Of a stretch of DNA of 64,000 bases, positions 41,893-51,237 are shown in pieces. The DNA lies in the NCBI RefSeq assembly GCF_003837865.1, contig NZ_RQIS01000012.1, positions 21,570 through 85,569 on the forward strand, written 5' to 3'. The notes under the pieces were generated by a model. That model did no database searches and was not told where the DNA came from. It was given only the letters and a program-made list of their open reading frames with translations. Origin of the DNA: Paraburkholderia dinghuensis. GTDB taxonomy: Bacteria > Pseudomonadota > Gammaproteobacteria > Burkholderiales > Burkholderiaceae. Numbering within the stretch: position 1 is the stretch's first letter; each line of letters begins with the position of its first letter. The position numbers were made by a program, and so were the translations under genes.

Positions 41893-42870
41893 TCAGCGAC
41901 TCCTTGCCGGACCACGGCCAATGTCCTCGATACGGACGATGCCATGACCTTCTGCGGTCGTGCGCGGCACGGCCTTCCAGGCGTGCCCATAGATGATTTC
42001 GAAGGTGAGCGGGATCGTGCCGGCATCCGGTCCGTCGTTGCGCTTTCGCGCTTCGAGCGCCGCGGCGAGCGCACGGTGCAGGCGGCGCGCGGCGTGGCCG
42101 GTGTGGTCATCGCGCTCGAACGGATAGGCGCCCCAGCGACGCACATCGGCGAGGAGCTTCTCGGCGGACGTGTAGGTGACGGTGATCGTCTCCTGGTCCA
42201 TCACCGGAATCTCGAAGCCGTTTTCGACGAGCATATCGCCGAGATCGTGCATATCGACAAAGTCGATCACATGCTTGCGCGTGGGGACACCGTGCGCGGC
42301 CTCGACTTCGGCCCACGCGCCACGCAGTTCCTTGAGGGTGTCGGGGCCGAGCGTACTGAACATGAGCAGGCCGTTCACCTTGAGCACGCGCTGCCATTCG
42401 CCGAACACGAGGTCGGGACGCGGGTGCCAGTGCAATGCGAGGTTCGACCAGAGCAGTTCGAAGGCGCCGTGCGCGAACGGCAGTTCGCCGAAATCGGACT
42501 GCGCGAAACGCGGGCCACGCGAGCCGAGCGCCCGGCCGATGGAGGCGGGCAAGAAACGCCGCCAGCTTGTGTCGCCCGCGTCGTGATGCAACGCGCGTTC
42601 GAGCATCGCGAAGGAGAGATCCGTGCCGAAGACAGGCGCTTCGGGGAAGCGCTCGCGCAAAGGGGGCAGGTCCTCGCCGGTTCCGCAGCCGACGTCGAGC
42701 ACGCTCGAAGGATTCACCTTGATGTAGTCGAGCCGCTCGCGCATGCGCTGGGCAATTTCGCGGGGCAGGAAAGAGACCTCATCGAAGGTCGCGGCACGGC
42801 GGTCGAAAATGCGCCGCAGATGGCGGGAATCGTAGGCCGGACGGCCGGGTCTGGTAGGAGACAGGGACAT
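41893..42870 (-). CDS. SAM-dependent methyltransferase, BioC-like
   Basis: The 325-residue class I methyltransferase has motif I LDVGCGTGEDLPPL, post I GTDLSFAMLERA, and DFGELPFAHGAFELLWSNLALHW, resembling BioC (malonyl-ACP methyltransferase of biotin synthesis) and related NDUFAF5 proteins. No bio genes are adjacent, so the substrate is unproven. Its ATG overlaps the possible upstream comF start by two bases on the other strand. Confidence 0.75.
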   Translation of the reverse strand: MSLSPTRPGRPAYDSRHLRRIFDRRAATFDEVSFLPREIAQRMRERLDYIKVNPSSVLDVGCGTGEDLPPLRERFPEAPVFGTDLSFAMLERALHHDAGDTSWRRFLPASIGRALGSRGPRFAQSDFGELPFAHGAFELLWSNLALHWHPRPDLVFGEWQRVLKVNGLLMFSTLGPDTLKELRGAWAEVEAAHGVPTRKHVIDFVDMHDLGDMLVENGFEIPVMDQETITVTYTSAEKLLADVRRWGAYPFERDDHTGHAARRLHRALAAALEARKRNDGPDAGTIPLTFEIIYGHAWKAVPRTTAEGHGIVRIEDIGRGPARSR

Positions 42871-42955
42871 GTCGGTCGTATTGGCGAAGTCCGCGAAGTA
42901 TACTCGGTCACTCGCATCGTTTCAGTTCGCGCGCACGTGCGCGGGCCGTCCGTCA

Positions 42956-43777
42956 ATGTCGCCTGCGCCATCGCCCGCACCGTCGTCTCTTATGCTGTCC
43001 GCTATCCGTCGCGCAAGCCGTACTGCTCGTTTGCGCGTCGGTCGTAGCGTGCGGCACACCCCGTGGCAACGGCTCGCCCATTTCGCACTGCCCAATCTGT
43101 GCGCATTATGCGGCAATTTGTCGCGCAATGTCCTTTGCAATGGGTGCGATGCAATTTACTGGAACGAGCCACGCACGCGTTGTGCCATCTGCGCGATGCC
43201 GCTCGCAGGCACGCGACGCCGCGCAAGCGGGCCGCGTTACCGTTGCGGCGCGTGCATGGAGGCACCGCCAGCGTTCGACGCCACGCTGGCGCTCGGCGAT
43301 TATCGGGCGCCGCTCGACCTGCTCGCGCGTGGCCTGAAGTTCCGCGCACGCCTCGCAATGGGCGCCGCGTTCGCGCGACGTCTCGCGCAGGAAGCCGATG
43401 ACGTCCTCGCCCCCTCTGAGCGCCCGGACGTGCTCGTGCCGGTGCCGCTTTCGCGCGAGCGCCTGATCGAGCGCGGGTACAACCAGGCATGGGAGATGGC
43501 GCGCCCGCTTGCGCAAGCACTCGGCATACGCGCCAACGTCACACTCGTGCGCCGCGTGATCCACACGGCTGCGCAATCGCGGCTCGATAGCGATACGCGC
43601 CGCCGCAACGTGGAACGCGCGTTTGCGCTGACCAGACCGGTACGCGACCTGCACGTAGGCGTGGTCGATGACGTGATGACGTCCGGCGCCACGCTCGACG
43701 CGCTAGCGCACACACTAAAGGCCGCAGGCGCGCGGCGTGTGACGAATTTCGTCGCGCTGCGCACGCCGAAAGACTGA
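42956..43777 (+). CDS. comF: ComF family phosphoribosyltransferase-like protein
   Basis: The protein has an N-terminal zinc-ribbon (CALCGN, CNGC, CAICAM, RCGAC; about residues 45-110) and a C-terminal phosphoribosyltransferase fold with VGVVDDVMTSGATL. ComF is required for DNA uptake during transformation in several bacteria, and comM is also in this window. Start uncertain: ATGs at 42869, 42956 and 42992 are in frame; none has a clear ribosome-binding site. 42956 is a compromise giving 273 residues. Confidence 0.85.
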   Translation: MSPAPSPAPSSLMLSAIRRASRTARLRVGRSVRHTPWQRLAHFALPNLCALCGNLSRNVLCNGCDAIYWNEPRTRCAICAMPLAGTRRRASGPRYRCGACMEAPPAFDATLALGDYRAPLDLLARGLKFRARLAMGAAFARRLAQEADDVLAPSERPDVLVPVPLSRERLIERGYNQAWEMARPLAQALGIRANVTLVRRVIHTAAQSRLDSDTRRRNVERAFALTRPVRDLHVGVVDDVMTSGATLDALAHTLKAAGARRVTNFVALRTPKD

Positions 43778-43847
43778 CGCCCCCTATTGGTACAACCGAT
43801 ACGACCGGCACTACGGGTACAACTGCTTTTCATCGACTGTCATCACC

Positions 43848-44318
43848 ATGTTCAACGTCGTTCTTGTCGAACCGGAAATTCCGCCGAATACCGGCAATGT
43901 GATCCGCCTGTGCGCCAACACGGGCGCGCGGCTGCATCTGATCGAGCCACTGGGCTTCCCGCTCGACGATGCAAAGATGCGCCGCGCCGGCCTCGACTAT
44001 CACGAGTACGCGCAAATGCACGTCCACCGCGACTGGAACGCGTTCCTCGCAGCCGAGACGCCCGATCCGTCGCGCATGTTCGCGTTCACGACGCGCGGCT
44101 CCGGGCGCTTTTACGCGCACGCGTTCCTGCCTGGCGACTGGTTCGTGTTCGGCGCCGAGACGCGCGGCCTGCCCGACGCAGTGCTCGGCCAGTTTCCGAA
44201 CGAACAGCGCGTGCGCCTGCCCATGCGGCCGGACAACCGCAGCCTCAATCTCTCCAATACGGTTGCAGTCGTCGTGTTCGAGGCGTGGCGACAGGCGGGG
44301 TTCGAAGGCGGCGAATGA
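43848..44318 (+). CDS. trmL: tRNA (cytidine/uridine-2'-O-)-methyltransferase TrmL
   Basis: The 156-residue SPOUT protein starts MFNVVLVEPEIPPNTGNVIR and has the knot motifs FGAETRGLP and RLPMRPDNRSLNLSNTVAVV. TrmL methylates position 34 of tRNA-Leu. It lies 70 bp after comF and is convergent with the macrodomain gene (18 bp apart). Confidence 0.94.
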   Translation: MFNVVLVEPEIPPNTGNVIRLCANTGARLHLIEPLGFPLDDAKMRRAGLDYHEYAQMHVHRDWNAFLAAETPDPSRMFAFTTRGSGRFYAHAFLPGDWFVFGAETRGLPDAVLGQFPNEQRVRLPMRPDNRSLNLSNTVAVVVFEAWRQAGFEGGE

Positions 44319-44336
44319 AGGGCGGCGGGGGCCGCA

Positions 44337-44885
44337 TCACGGCCGACCTGTGAGCGCTGCGAGTTCGCGCTGGTAGCGCGCGTGCATTGCGTCGTCGAAG
44401 CAGGCGAAGATCACGTATTCGAGTTCCGGATGCGTCGGCAACATGTCGATCACCGTTCGCGTGGCGATGACGACGGCGTCGTCGGCGGGAAAACGGTAGA
44501 CGCCGCAACTGATTGCCGGAAACGCGATGCTGCGCACGAGCGCGTTGCGCGCGCATTCGAGCGAGCGCCGGTAGCACGAGGCTAGGAGCCGCGCCTCGTC
44601 GTGAGCGCCGCCGTACCAGACCGGTCCAACCGTGTGGATCACGTGCTTCGCCGCAAGCTGGTAGCCGCGCGTGATTTTGGCGTCGCCGGTCGCGCAGCCG
44701 CCGAGCGTCTCGCACTCGCGCAGCAAATCGGGGCCGGCCGCGCGATGGATCGCGCCATCCACGCCACCGCCGCCGAGGAGCGAGCCATTCGCGGCGTTGA
44801 CGATCGCATCGACGTCGAGCGTGGTGATGTCCGCCACGCGCGATTCGATCCTGCAGTTTCCGATGGTGAGCATATCGACCTCCAT
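44337..44885 (-). CDS. Macrodomain protein (O-acetyl-ADP-ribose deacetylase type)
   Basis: The 182-residue protein is a single MacroD/YmdB-like macro domain: DAIVNAANGSLLGGGGVDGAIH with the catalytic Asn/Asp, ITRGYQLAAKHVIHTVGP, and AFPAISCGVYRFP. It hydrolyses ADP-ribose esters. The first ATG (44885) is used; a second at 44873 is possible. Downstream of gpsA on the same strand (42 bp). Confidence 0.87.
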   Translation of the reverse strand: MEVDMLTIGNCRIESRVADITTLDVDAIVNAANGSLLGGGGVDGAIHRAAGPDLLRECETLGGCATGDAKITRGYQLAAKHVIHTVGPVWYGGAHDEARLLASCYRRSLECARNALVRSIAFPAISCGVYRFPADDAVVIATRTVIDMLPTHPELEYVIFACFDDAMHARYQRELAALTGRP

Positions 44886-44927
44886 CTGCGTGGCAGCAGC
44901 GAGCGCCCGAGATGCCGGATGCGCGCC

Positions 44928-45929
44928 CTACTCCGCTTTCGCGTCGCGCCTGAGAAGCGCGCTCACGGCGTCGCGCGGCGCGACACCGTCGAACAGCACG
45001 GCACACACCGCCTGCGTGATCGGCATTTCGATGCCGTGTTCACGGGCAATCGCCAGCACGGCCTGTGCGCAACGCACGCCCTCGGCGACATGACCGAGCG
45101 CGCCGAGAATGTCGTCGAGCGTGCGGCCACTCGCGAGTTGCACGCCCACCGTGCGGTTGCGCGAGAGATCGCCGGTGGCGGTGAGAATGAGGTCGCCGAG
45201 GCCCGTCAGTCCCGTGAACGTTTCCGCGCGACCGCCGAGCACCACGCCGAGGCGCGTCATCTCCGCGAGGCCGCGCGTGATGAGCGCAGCGCGCGCGTTC
45301 AGGCCGAGCCCGAGACCGTCCGAAATGCCGGTCGCGATGGCAAGCACGTTCTTGACCGCACCGCCCACCTCGACGCCGACCACATCGTCGCCGGTGTAGA
45401 TGCGCATCGCGCGGTGATGGAACGCGCCGAGCGTGCGCTCGCGGCACGCCGCCGATGCGCTTGCGATGGTCAGCGCCACGGGCAGACCTGCGGCCACTTC
45501 GCGAGCAAAGCTCGGTCCCGAGAGCACGCCGTTGCTGCCGTGATCGGGCATCTCAGCGGCCACGACCTGATGCGGCATCAACTGCGACTCCGACTCAAAG
45601 CCCTTGCAGAGCCAGACGAAGTGCGCGGGCACACGGCCCATGTCGCGCATCGTCCGCAACATGCCGCGCAGGCCCGCGACGGGCGTCGCGAGAACGACGA
45701 GCGCCGCCTCGCCCGACGCATGGTCGAGCGAGGCGGCGAGATCCGTTTCATAGTGAAGCGTTGACGGCAGCGAAACGCCCGCAAGATAGCGGGCATTCTC
45801 GTGTGTCTTCGCGAGGGTGCCGATGAGCGCGGCGTCGCGCGCCCACAGCACCGTATCGTCATGCGCGCGGGCCAGATGTCCAGCCAGCGCGGTACCCCAC
45901 GCGCCGGCGCCGAGAACGGCGACTTTCAT
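44928..45929 (-). CDS. gpsA: Glycerol-3-phosphate dehydrogenase [NAD(P)+]
   Basis: GpsA reduces DHAP to sn-glycerol-3-phosphate for phospholipids. The 333-residue protein has the N-terminal dinucleotide fold MKVAVLGAGAWGTALA, the catalytic lysine in GGAVKNVLAIATGI, and GLTGLGDLILTATGDLSRN. The ATG at 45929 gives the standard start. It lies 26 bp downstream of secB, the common secB-gpsA order. Confidence 0.96.
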   Translation of the reverse strand: MKVAVLGAGAWGTALAGHLARAHDDTVLWARDAALIGTLAKTHENARYLAGVSLPSTLHYETDLAASLDHASGEAALVVLATPVAGLRGMLRTMRDMGRVPAHFVWLCKGFESESQLMPHQVVAAEMPDHGSNGVLSGPSFAREVAAGLPVALTIASASAACRERTLGAFHHRAMRIYTGDDVVGVEVGGAVKNVLAIATGISDGLGLGLNARAALITRGLAEMTRLGVVLGGRAETFTGLTGLGDLILTATGDLSRNRTVGVQLASGRTLDDILGALGHVAEGVRCAQAVLAIAREHGIEMPITQAVCAVLFDGVAPRDAVSALLRRDAKAE

Positions 45930-45955
45930 TGCGTACTCCGCACCGGTGGCTGGGG

Positions 45956-46423
45956 TTAGTGCGTGGCGCTGCTTTGTGCGGCGCCGTCCTGCGCGAGCTG
46001 CTGCAGGCGTTGCTCGTAGAGCGCCTGGAAGTTGATCTCGGCGAGGTGAATCGGCGGGAAGCCGGCGCGCGTGATCGCATCGGCGATGTTCGAGCGCAGA
46101 TACGGGAACAGGATCGTCGGGCAAGCAATGCCGACGAGCGGATCGAGCTGCTCAGCCGGAATGTTGCGGATATCGAAAATGCCGGCCTGCTTGGCTTCGA
46201 TCAGGAACGCGACCTTGTCCTTCACCTTCGCGGTGACGGTGCCGGTAACGAGAATCTCGAAGACGGATTCGGCGAGCCGCTCGGCCTTGACGTCGACTTC
46301 CACTTCAACCGACGGCATGTCCTGCTCAAGGAAGATGGCCGGCGAATTCGGCTGCTCGAGCGACATGTCCTTGAGGTAGATGCGCTGGATGTTGAAGAAC
46401 GGCTGGTTGTTCTCGTCAGACAT
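45956..46423 (-). CDS. secB: Protein-export chaperone SecB
   Basis: SecB keeps preproteins unfolded and hands them to SecA. The 155-residue acidic protein has QRIYLKDMSLEQPNSPAIFLEQ, AKVKDKVAFLIEAKQAGIF and CPTILFPYLRSNIADAITRAGFPP, all SecB signatures. Followed by gpsA; grxC and a rhodanese gene lie upstream on the same strand, as in E. coli-like clusters. Confidence 0.97.
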   Translation of the reverse strand: MSDENNQPFFNIQRIYLKDMSLEQPNSPAIFLEQDMPSVEVEVDVKAERLAESVFEILVTGTVTAKVKDKVAFLIEAKQAGIFDIRNIPAEQLDPLVGIACPTILFPYLRSNIADAITRAGFPPIHLAEINFQALYEQRLQQLAQDGAAQSSATH

Positions 46424-46549
46424 GGTGATTGGCTTCCCTGATTAAATGGATTGCCGCAGCAAAGTGCGTGCAAACGACTAGCAAACTACCTGCAAACTAT
46501 GCGGAAACTGCGTGTACAACGTGCGTCACGGTGTCCTGCACGACAACAA

Positions 46550-46578
46550 GCCCGCGCGGCATTGCGGCTCGCGCGGGC
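46550..46578 (-). terminator. Hairpin between grxC and secB
   Basis: GCCCGCGCG (46550-46558) and CGCGCGGGC (46570-46578) enclose an 11-nt loop, with GTGTC/GACAC outside (46531-46535, 46581-46585). There is no clear T-run, so it may weaken rather than stop read-through from grxC into secB. Confidence 0.4.
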
Positions 46579-46623
46579 ATGACACCCTGAAACGCACAAA
46601 GTCTGGCGGCCCGGCGGCCGGAC

Positions 46624-46887
46624 TCAGGCCGCCTTTTCGAGCAGCGGCATCAGGCCACCGGCGCGATCGAGCGCGGAGAGGTCATCGTAACCGCCCACGT
46701 GCGTCTCACCGATGAAAACCTGCGGCACGGTCCTGCGGCCGGTGCGAGTCATCATTTCCTCGCGACGGGTCGGGTCCCGGTCGATCAGCACTTTTTCGAT
46801 GTGCTCGACGCCGCGCGACTTTAAAAGACGCTCGGCCATCTGGCAATACGGGCACACCTGCGTGCTGTACATGACTACCTTGCTCAC
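46624..46887 (-). CDS. grxC: Glutaredoxin 3
   Basis: The 87-residue protein has the dithiol active site CPYC (Cys12, Cys15) in MYSTQVCPYCQMAERLL, then TVPQVFIGETHVGGYDDL. It reduces disulfides with glutathione. The start is GTG at 46887, with GGAGGG five bases upstream, overlapping the rhodanese stop by four bases (translational coupling). Confidence 0.95.
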   Translation of the reverse strand: MSKVVMYSTQVCPYCQMAERLLKSRGVEHIEKVLIDRDPTRREEMMTRTGRRTVPQVFIGETHVGGYDDLSALDRAGGLMPLLEKAA

Positions 46888-47309
46888 TTCGACCCTCCTT
46901 GTTTCACGACCGGCATGCCGGCCTGTTGCCAGGCGTTCACGCCGCCGTCCAGGACGTGGACTTCGGCAAAACCGGCGTCCTTCACAAGGCGCAGCGCCTT
47001 GTGCGATTGCTGGCCCGTCTGGCAGACCAGCAACACCGGATTGCTCTTGTTCTTCCCGATCTGAGCCACCTTGGCCTCGATCTCGCCGAATTCGATGTGG
47101 CGAGCCGATGGCAGGTGCCCCTTCGCGAAGTCCTCCGCGGAACGCAGATCGATCACCACCGCGTTGCTGCGGTTGATCAGTTGCGTCGCCTCGGCGGCCG
47201 AAACGCCGCCACGCCCGCCGCGCTGGAGCGTCGGCCACAGGAGCAACCCTCCTGAGATGAGGACGATCGCGATGAGTACAAGGTTGATGTAATTGGTGAA
47301 GAACGTCAC
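46884..47309 (-). CDS. Membrane-anchored rhodanese-like sulfurtransferase
   Basis: The 141-residue protein has an N-terminal helix (INLVLIAIVLISGGLLLW) and a rhodanese domain with the active Cys in LLVCQTGQQS (about C96) and IDLRSAEDFAKGHLPSARHI. Equivalent genes precede grxC-secB in many proteobacteria (YibN type). The likely role is sulfur transfer at the membrane; not proven. A -10-like TATAAT lies at about 47371-47366 on the minus strand. Confidence 0.87.
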   Translation of the reverse strand: MTFFTNYINLVLIAIVLISGGLLLWPTLQRGGRGGVSAAEATQLINRSNAVVIDLRSAEDFAKGHLPSARHIEFGEIEAKVAQIGKNKSNPVLLVCQTGQQSHKALRLVKDAGFAEVHVLDGGVNAWQQAGMPVVKQGGSK

Positions 47310-47542
47310 GGAGGGTCCGCCGGAAAAAAGAGAAAGCGAGGGAAAACCAGATCAGGCAATCCACTCATTATAAAATAACCGTTTGTCGCGGGGGTGGCGC
47401 ACCCCTGCCCGGGTCCGACGGGCGCAAGAATGCCAGCCTGGTGCCGCCCCGGTACTAACCTGGCGCAGGCGCGCAGACCGCCCCGGCGGCACGGCGCGCC
47501 CCGTCCCCGATTACCGCTTCCTCACTACCGACCGGCATCCCC

Positions 47543-48289
47543 ATGTACAAACTTGTACTCATCCGCCACGGCGAATCGACGTGGAACAAGGAAAACCGCT
47601 TCACCGGCTGGGTCGACGTCGACCTCACCGAACAGGGCAACCTCGAAGCCCAGCAGGCCGGCCGCCTGCTCAAGGAATCCGGCTATACGTTCGACATCGC
47701 GTACACGTCGGTGCTCAAGCGCGCGATCCGCACGCTGTGGCACGTCCAGGACCAGATGGACCTGATGTACCTGCCGGTCGTGCACTCGTGGCGCCTGAAC
47801 GAGCGCCACTACGGCGCGCTTTCGGGTCTGAACAAAGCCGAAACCGCCGCGAAGTTCGGCGACGCGCAGGTTCTCGTCTGGCGCCGCGCCTACGACACGC
47901 CGCCGCCCGCCCTCGAGCCGACCGACTCGCGCACGTCGTACAACGACCCGCGCTACGCCAAGGTCCCGCGCGAAGAACTTCCGCTCACCGAATGCCTGAA
48001 GGACACGGTCGCCCGTGTGCTGCCGCTCTGGAGCGAGTCGATTGCGCCGGCCATCAAGTCGGGCAAGAAGATCGTGATCGCCGCGCACGGCAACTCGATC
48101 CGCGCACTGGTGAAGTACCTCGACAACATTTCGGATGACGACATCGTCGGCCTGAACATTCCGAACGGTGTGCCGCTCGTCTACGAACTGGACGAGAACC
48201 TCAAGCCGCTCAAGCACTACTATCTGGGCGATGCCGATGCGATCGCGAAGGCACAGGCCGCCGTCGCAAACCAGGGCAAGGCGGGTTAA
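47543..48289 (+). CDS. gpmA: 2,3-bisphosphoglycerate-dependent phosphoglycerate mutase
   Basis: GpmA interconverts 3- and 2-phosphoglycerate in glycolysis. The 248-residue protein has the phosphohistidine motif LIRHGESTWN, RFTGWVDVDLTEQG, ERHYGALSGLNKAE and the second catalytic His in VIAAHGNSIRALVKYL. Divergent from the rhodanese gene. Followed by a short hairpin with TTTT. Confidence 0.97.
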   Translation: MYKLVLIRHGESTWNKENRFTGWVDVDLTEQGNLEAQQAGRLLKESGYTFDIAYTSVLKRAIRTLWHVQDQMDLMYLPVVHSWRLNERHYGALSGLNKAETAAKFGDAQVLVWRRAYDTPPPALEPTDSRTSYNDPRYAKVPREELPLTECLKDTVARVLPLWSESIAPAIKSGKKIVIAAHGNSIRALVKYLDNISDDDIVGLNIPNGVPLVYELDENLKPLKHYYLGDADAIAKAQAAVANQGKAG

Positions 48290-48309
48290 TTGAGCGTTTG
48301 ACGGCATTT

Positions 48310-48330
48310 GCCTGCTGGTTGCAGGCTTTT
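48310..48330 (+). terminator. Short terminator after gpmA
   Basis: GCCTGC-TGGTT-GCAGGC followed by TTTT, 20 bp past the gpmA stop. Confidence 0.55.
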
Positions 48331-48696
48331 CCGTTCTCATCCGGCCGGACGATCCGCCAGCCTTGGCGGCCGGCGGGTCCCGGCCGGTCCGCCCGCCGTG
48401 CGCTCCGGTGCTTCATCGCCAGAAGCGCCGGCCCTCCTCACACTTGCGCGGTCCTCGGGATTCACCCGTTTCACGCGTTTCCGCCCGCCTTGCTGGCAAA
48501 ACTGCCAGCTTCGCGCCAGCGCGCGCTTTAAGTCTGATTTCAGTCGAACCGGCTACATTGTCGGGTGTCGAACCCGCATCCCGGGTTCCATATGCGCTGT
48601 ACGGGCAAGTGTGCAGTTATACTTGTCCGTCATATTTGTCCGTCGTTTTTCCAATAGACGCTGCCCGGCACCTAACGACCGCACGCAACAACCTCT
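48331..48696. other. Intergenic region upstream of ctpA
   Basis: No gene. A TATACT hexamer at 48618-48623 may be a -10 element without a good -35. TTGTCCGTC occurs twice, 14 bp apart (near 48623 and 48637), close to the ctpA start, and could be an operator. Confidence 0.35.
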
Positions 48697-50262
48697 ATGC
48701 GAAAGAACCTGAAAAACATCGGCCTGATCGCCGCTGGCCTGGCCACTGGCGTATTTGCATCCCTGCAGATTTCCGCCTCGGCCCAGACGACCAACACTGA
48801 GCCGCTGCCGCTCGATCAGCTGCGGCTCTTCGCCGAAGTGTTCGGGCAGATCAAGCATGAGTACGTCACACCGGTCGACGACAAGAAGCTGCTCACCGCC
48901 GCGATCAAGGGCATGGTGGCAAGTCTCGACCCGCACTCCTCGTATCTCGACAAGACCGACTACCAGGAGCTGCAGGAACAGACCAAGGGCCGCTTCGCCG
49001 GCCTTGGCATCGAAATTTCGTCGGAAGACGGCCTGATCAAGGTGATTTCGCCGATCGAGGACACGCCCGCGTTCCGCGCCGGCATCCGTCCGGGCGACCT
49101 CATCACGCGCATCAACGACAAGCCCGTGCGCGGCATGACGCTCGACCAGGCCGTCAAGCAGATGCGCGGCGACCCCGGCACGAAGGTCACGCTCACGATC
49201 TTCCGCAAGACCGACGACCGCACGTTCCCGCTGACCGTCACGCGCGCCATCATCAAGGTGCAGAGCGTGAAGGCGAAGGTCCTGCAGCCCGGTTACGCGT
49301 ACGTCCGCATCACGAGCTTCCAGGAGCGCACGGTCCCCGACCTCGCCGCGAAGCTGCAGGACATCGCTCGCCAGGAGCCGAACCTCAAGGGCCTGATTCT
49401 CGACCTGCGCAACAACGGTGGCGGCCTGCTGCAGAGCGCCGTGGGCGTCGCGGGCGCTTTCCTGCCGGGCGACTCGGTGGTGGTCTCGACGAACGGCCAG
49501 ATTCCGGACTCGAAGCAGGTCTATCGCGACACCTACGAGAACTACCGCCTGCCCTCGTTCGATGGCGATCCACTGAAGAACGAAGCGGCCCAGTTCAGGA
49601 CCGTGCCGATGGTCGTGCTGACGAACGCTTACTCGGCGTCGGCGTCGGAAATCGTGGCCGGTGCGCTGCAGGATCACAAGCGCGCGCTGATCGTCGGCAA
49701 GACGACGTTCGGCAAGGGCTCGGTGCAGACGGTCCGCCCGATGACGGCCGACACGGCGCTGCGCCTCACGACGGCGTACTACTACACGCCAAGCGGCCGC
49801 TCGATCCAGAACAAGGGCATCCGTCCTGACTTCGCGGTCGACCAGTACGTCGACGGCGACCCGGACGACGCACTCGTCACGCGCGAAGTCGACTACTCGA
49901 ACCACCTCGCGAACACGCAGGATCCGAACGAGAAGAAGGAGCAGGATCTGCGCGAGCAGGAGCGCATGGACATGCTGCGCCAGCTCGAAGAGGAAAACGA
50001 CAAGAAGACGCCCGAGCAGCGCCAGAAGGAACGCGACCGCAAGCCGGTCGAGTTCGGCACGCAGGACGACTTCATGCTCCAGCAGGCCGTGAACAAGCTG
50101 CAGGGCAAGCCTGTCGTCCAGTCGAAGTCGCCGATGGAGCGCCGCCTCGCGCAAGAGAAGCCCGGTACGTCGGCGTCCGCGCCGATCGCCGTCAAGCCGG
50201 CCACGCTGATCATGAAGGACGCTCCCGCGTCGGCACCGGCTGCGGCCCCGGTGTCGAAGTAA
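48697..50262 (+). CDS. ctpA: C-terminal processing peptidase (S41 family)
   Basis: The 521-residue protein has a signal peptide (about residues 1-29), a PDZ domain (about 95-185, FAGLGIEISSEDGLIKVISP), and an S41 protease domain with catalytic Ser in NAYSASASEIVAGAL (about 310-325) and Lys in TTFGKGSV. The C-terminal 130 residues are charged, Lys/Glu/Gln-rich, then Ala/Pro-rich. It cleaves C-terminal tails of periplasmic proteins. Followed by a MoeB/ThiF gene. Confidence 0.93.
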   Translation: MRKNLKNIGLIAAGLATGVFASLQISASAQTTNTEPLPLDQLRLFAEVFGQIKHEYVTPVDDKKLLTAAIKGMVASLDPHSSYLDKTDYQELQEQTKGRFAGLGIEISSEDGLIKVISPIEDTPAFRAGIRPGDLITRINDKPVRGMTLDQAVKQMRGDPGTKVTLTIFRKTDDRTFPLTVTRAIIKVQSVKAKVLQPGYAYVRITSFQERTVPDLAAKLQDIARQEPNLKGLILDLRNNGGGLLQSAVGVAGAFLPGDSVVVSTNGQIPDSKQVYRDTYENYRLPSFDGDPLKNEAAQFRTVPMVVLTNAYSASASEIVAGALQDHKRALIVGKTTFGKGSVQTVRPMTADTALRLTTAYYYTPSGRSIQNKGIRPDFAVDQYVDGDPDDALVTREVDYSNHLANTQDPNEKKEQDLREQERMDMLRQLEEENDKKTPEQRQKERDRKPVEFGTQDDFMLQQAVNKLQGKPVVQSKSPMERRLAQEKPGTSASAPIAVKPATLIMKDAPASAPAAAPVSK

Positions 50263-50415
50263 CCCCTCTCGCAGCACACGCCCCCGGGCCGTCGCAAGGC
50301 GGCCCGGGGGCAACTCCTCCCGCGCGGCTACAATAACGAAACCCGGCGAAACCGGAATCACGGCGCGCCCGCGCACTCACGGTCGGTCGCGACGCCTCTC
50401 TCCCCGCGCATCGCG

Positions 50416-51171
50416 ATGAACGACGATCAACTCCTCCGCTATTCCCGCCACATCCTCGTCGACGAAATCGGCATCGAAGCACAGCAGCGCTTTCTCGACG
50501 CGCACGCGCTCGTAATCGGCGCGGGCGGCCTCGGTTCGCCCGCGGCGATGTATCTCGCGGCATCGGGCGTGGGCACGCTCACGCTCGTCGACAACGACAC
50601 CGTGGATCTCACCAACCTGCAGCGGCAGATCATGCACGAGACGGGATCGGTGGGTCGCGCAAAGGTGGAATCGGGCCGCGACGCCATTGCGCGGCTCAAT
50701 CCCGAGGTGAAGGTGAACGTGGTGCAGGCGCGCATCGACGACGCGTGGCTCGACACCCACGTCAGCGCTGCGACGGTCGTACTCGACTGCACCGACAACT
50801 TCGCCACGCGCCACGCGATCAATCGCGCGTGCGTCGCGCACCGCGTGCCGCTCGTCTCGGGCGCGGCGCTGCGCTTCGACGGGCAGATCAGCACGTTCGA
50901 CTCGCGCAATCCCGCCTCGCCCTGCTACGCGTGCGTATTTCCGGAAGATCAGCCGTTCGAGGAAGTTGCGTGCTCGACGATGGGTGTGTTCGCGCCCACG
51001 GTGGGCATCATCGGCACGATGCAGGCCGCGGAGGCGCTGCGCGTGATCGGCGGGATCGGCGAGCCGCTCGTCGGCCGGCTCATGATGCTCGACTCCCTGC
51101 GCATGGAATGGAACACGATGCGCATCGCGCGGCAGCCGGACTGTCCGGTCTGCGGCGAGCGTCATGCGTGA
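50416..51171 (+). CDS. MoeB/ThiF-family adenylyltransferase
   Basis: The 251-residue E1-like enzyme has the ATP motif GAGGLGSPAAMYLAASGVG, LVDNDTVDLTNLQRQIMH, LDCTDNFATRHAIN, and zinc-binding cysteines in CYACVFPE and DCPVCG. The active-site Cys would be in VACSTMGVFAP. Such enzymes adenylate the C-terminus of MoaD or ThiS; the context (ctpA, ptsI) does not decide which. The last base of its stop codon is the first base of the terminator. Confidence 0.87.
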   Translation: MNDDQLLRYSRHILVDEIGIEAQQRFLDAHALVIGAGGLGSPAAMYLAASGVGTLTLVDNDTVDLTNLQRQIMHETGSVGRAKVESGRDAIARLNPEVKVNVVQARIDDAWLDTHVSAATVVLDCTDNFATRHAINRACVAHRVPLVSGAALRFDGQISTFDSRNPASPCYACVFPEDQPFEEVACSTMGVFAPTVGIIGTMQAAEALRVIGGIGEPLVGRLMMLDSLRMEWNTMRIARQPDCPVCGERHA

Positions 51172-51198
51172 AAAAGCCCCGGCATGCCGGGGCTTTTT
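51171..51198. terminator. Bidirectional terminator between the MoeB/ThiF gene and ptsI
   Basis: AAAAAGCCCCGGCA followed by its reverse complement ending in TTTTT: a perfect palindromic stem with A- and T-runs on either side, serving both convergent transcripts. Confidence 0.88.
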
Positions 51199-51237
51199 GT
51201 TTTCGCTGACACTTGGCTGAAACCAGGCCCGTACGCC

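Noticed and set aside
48553..50376. 607-codon minus-strand frame opposite ctpA
   Set aside because: Antisense shadow of ctpA; low-complexity Arg/Leu/Val composition.
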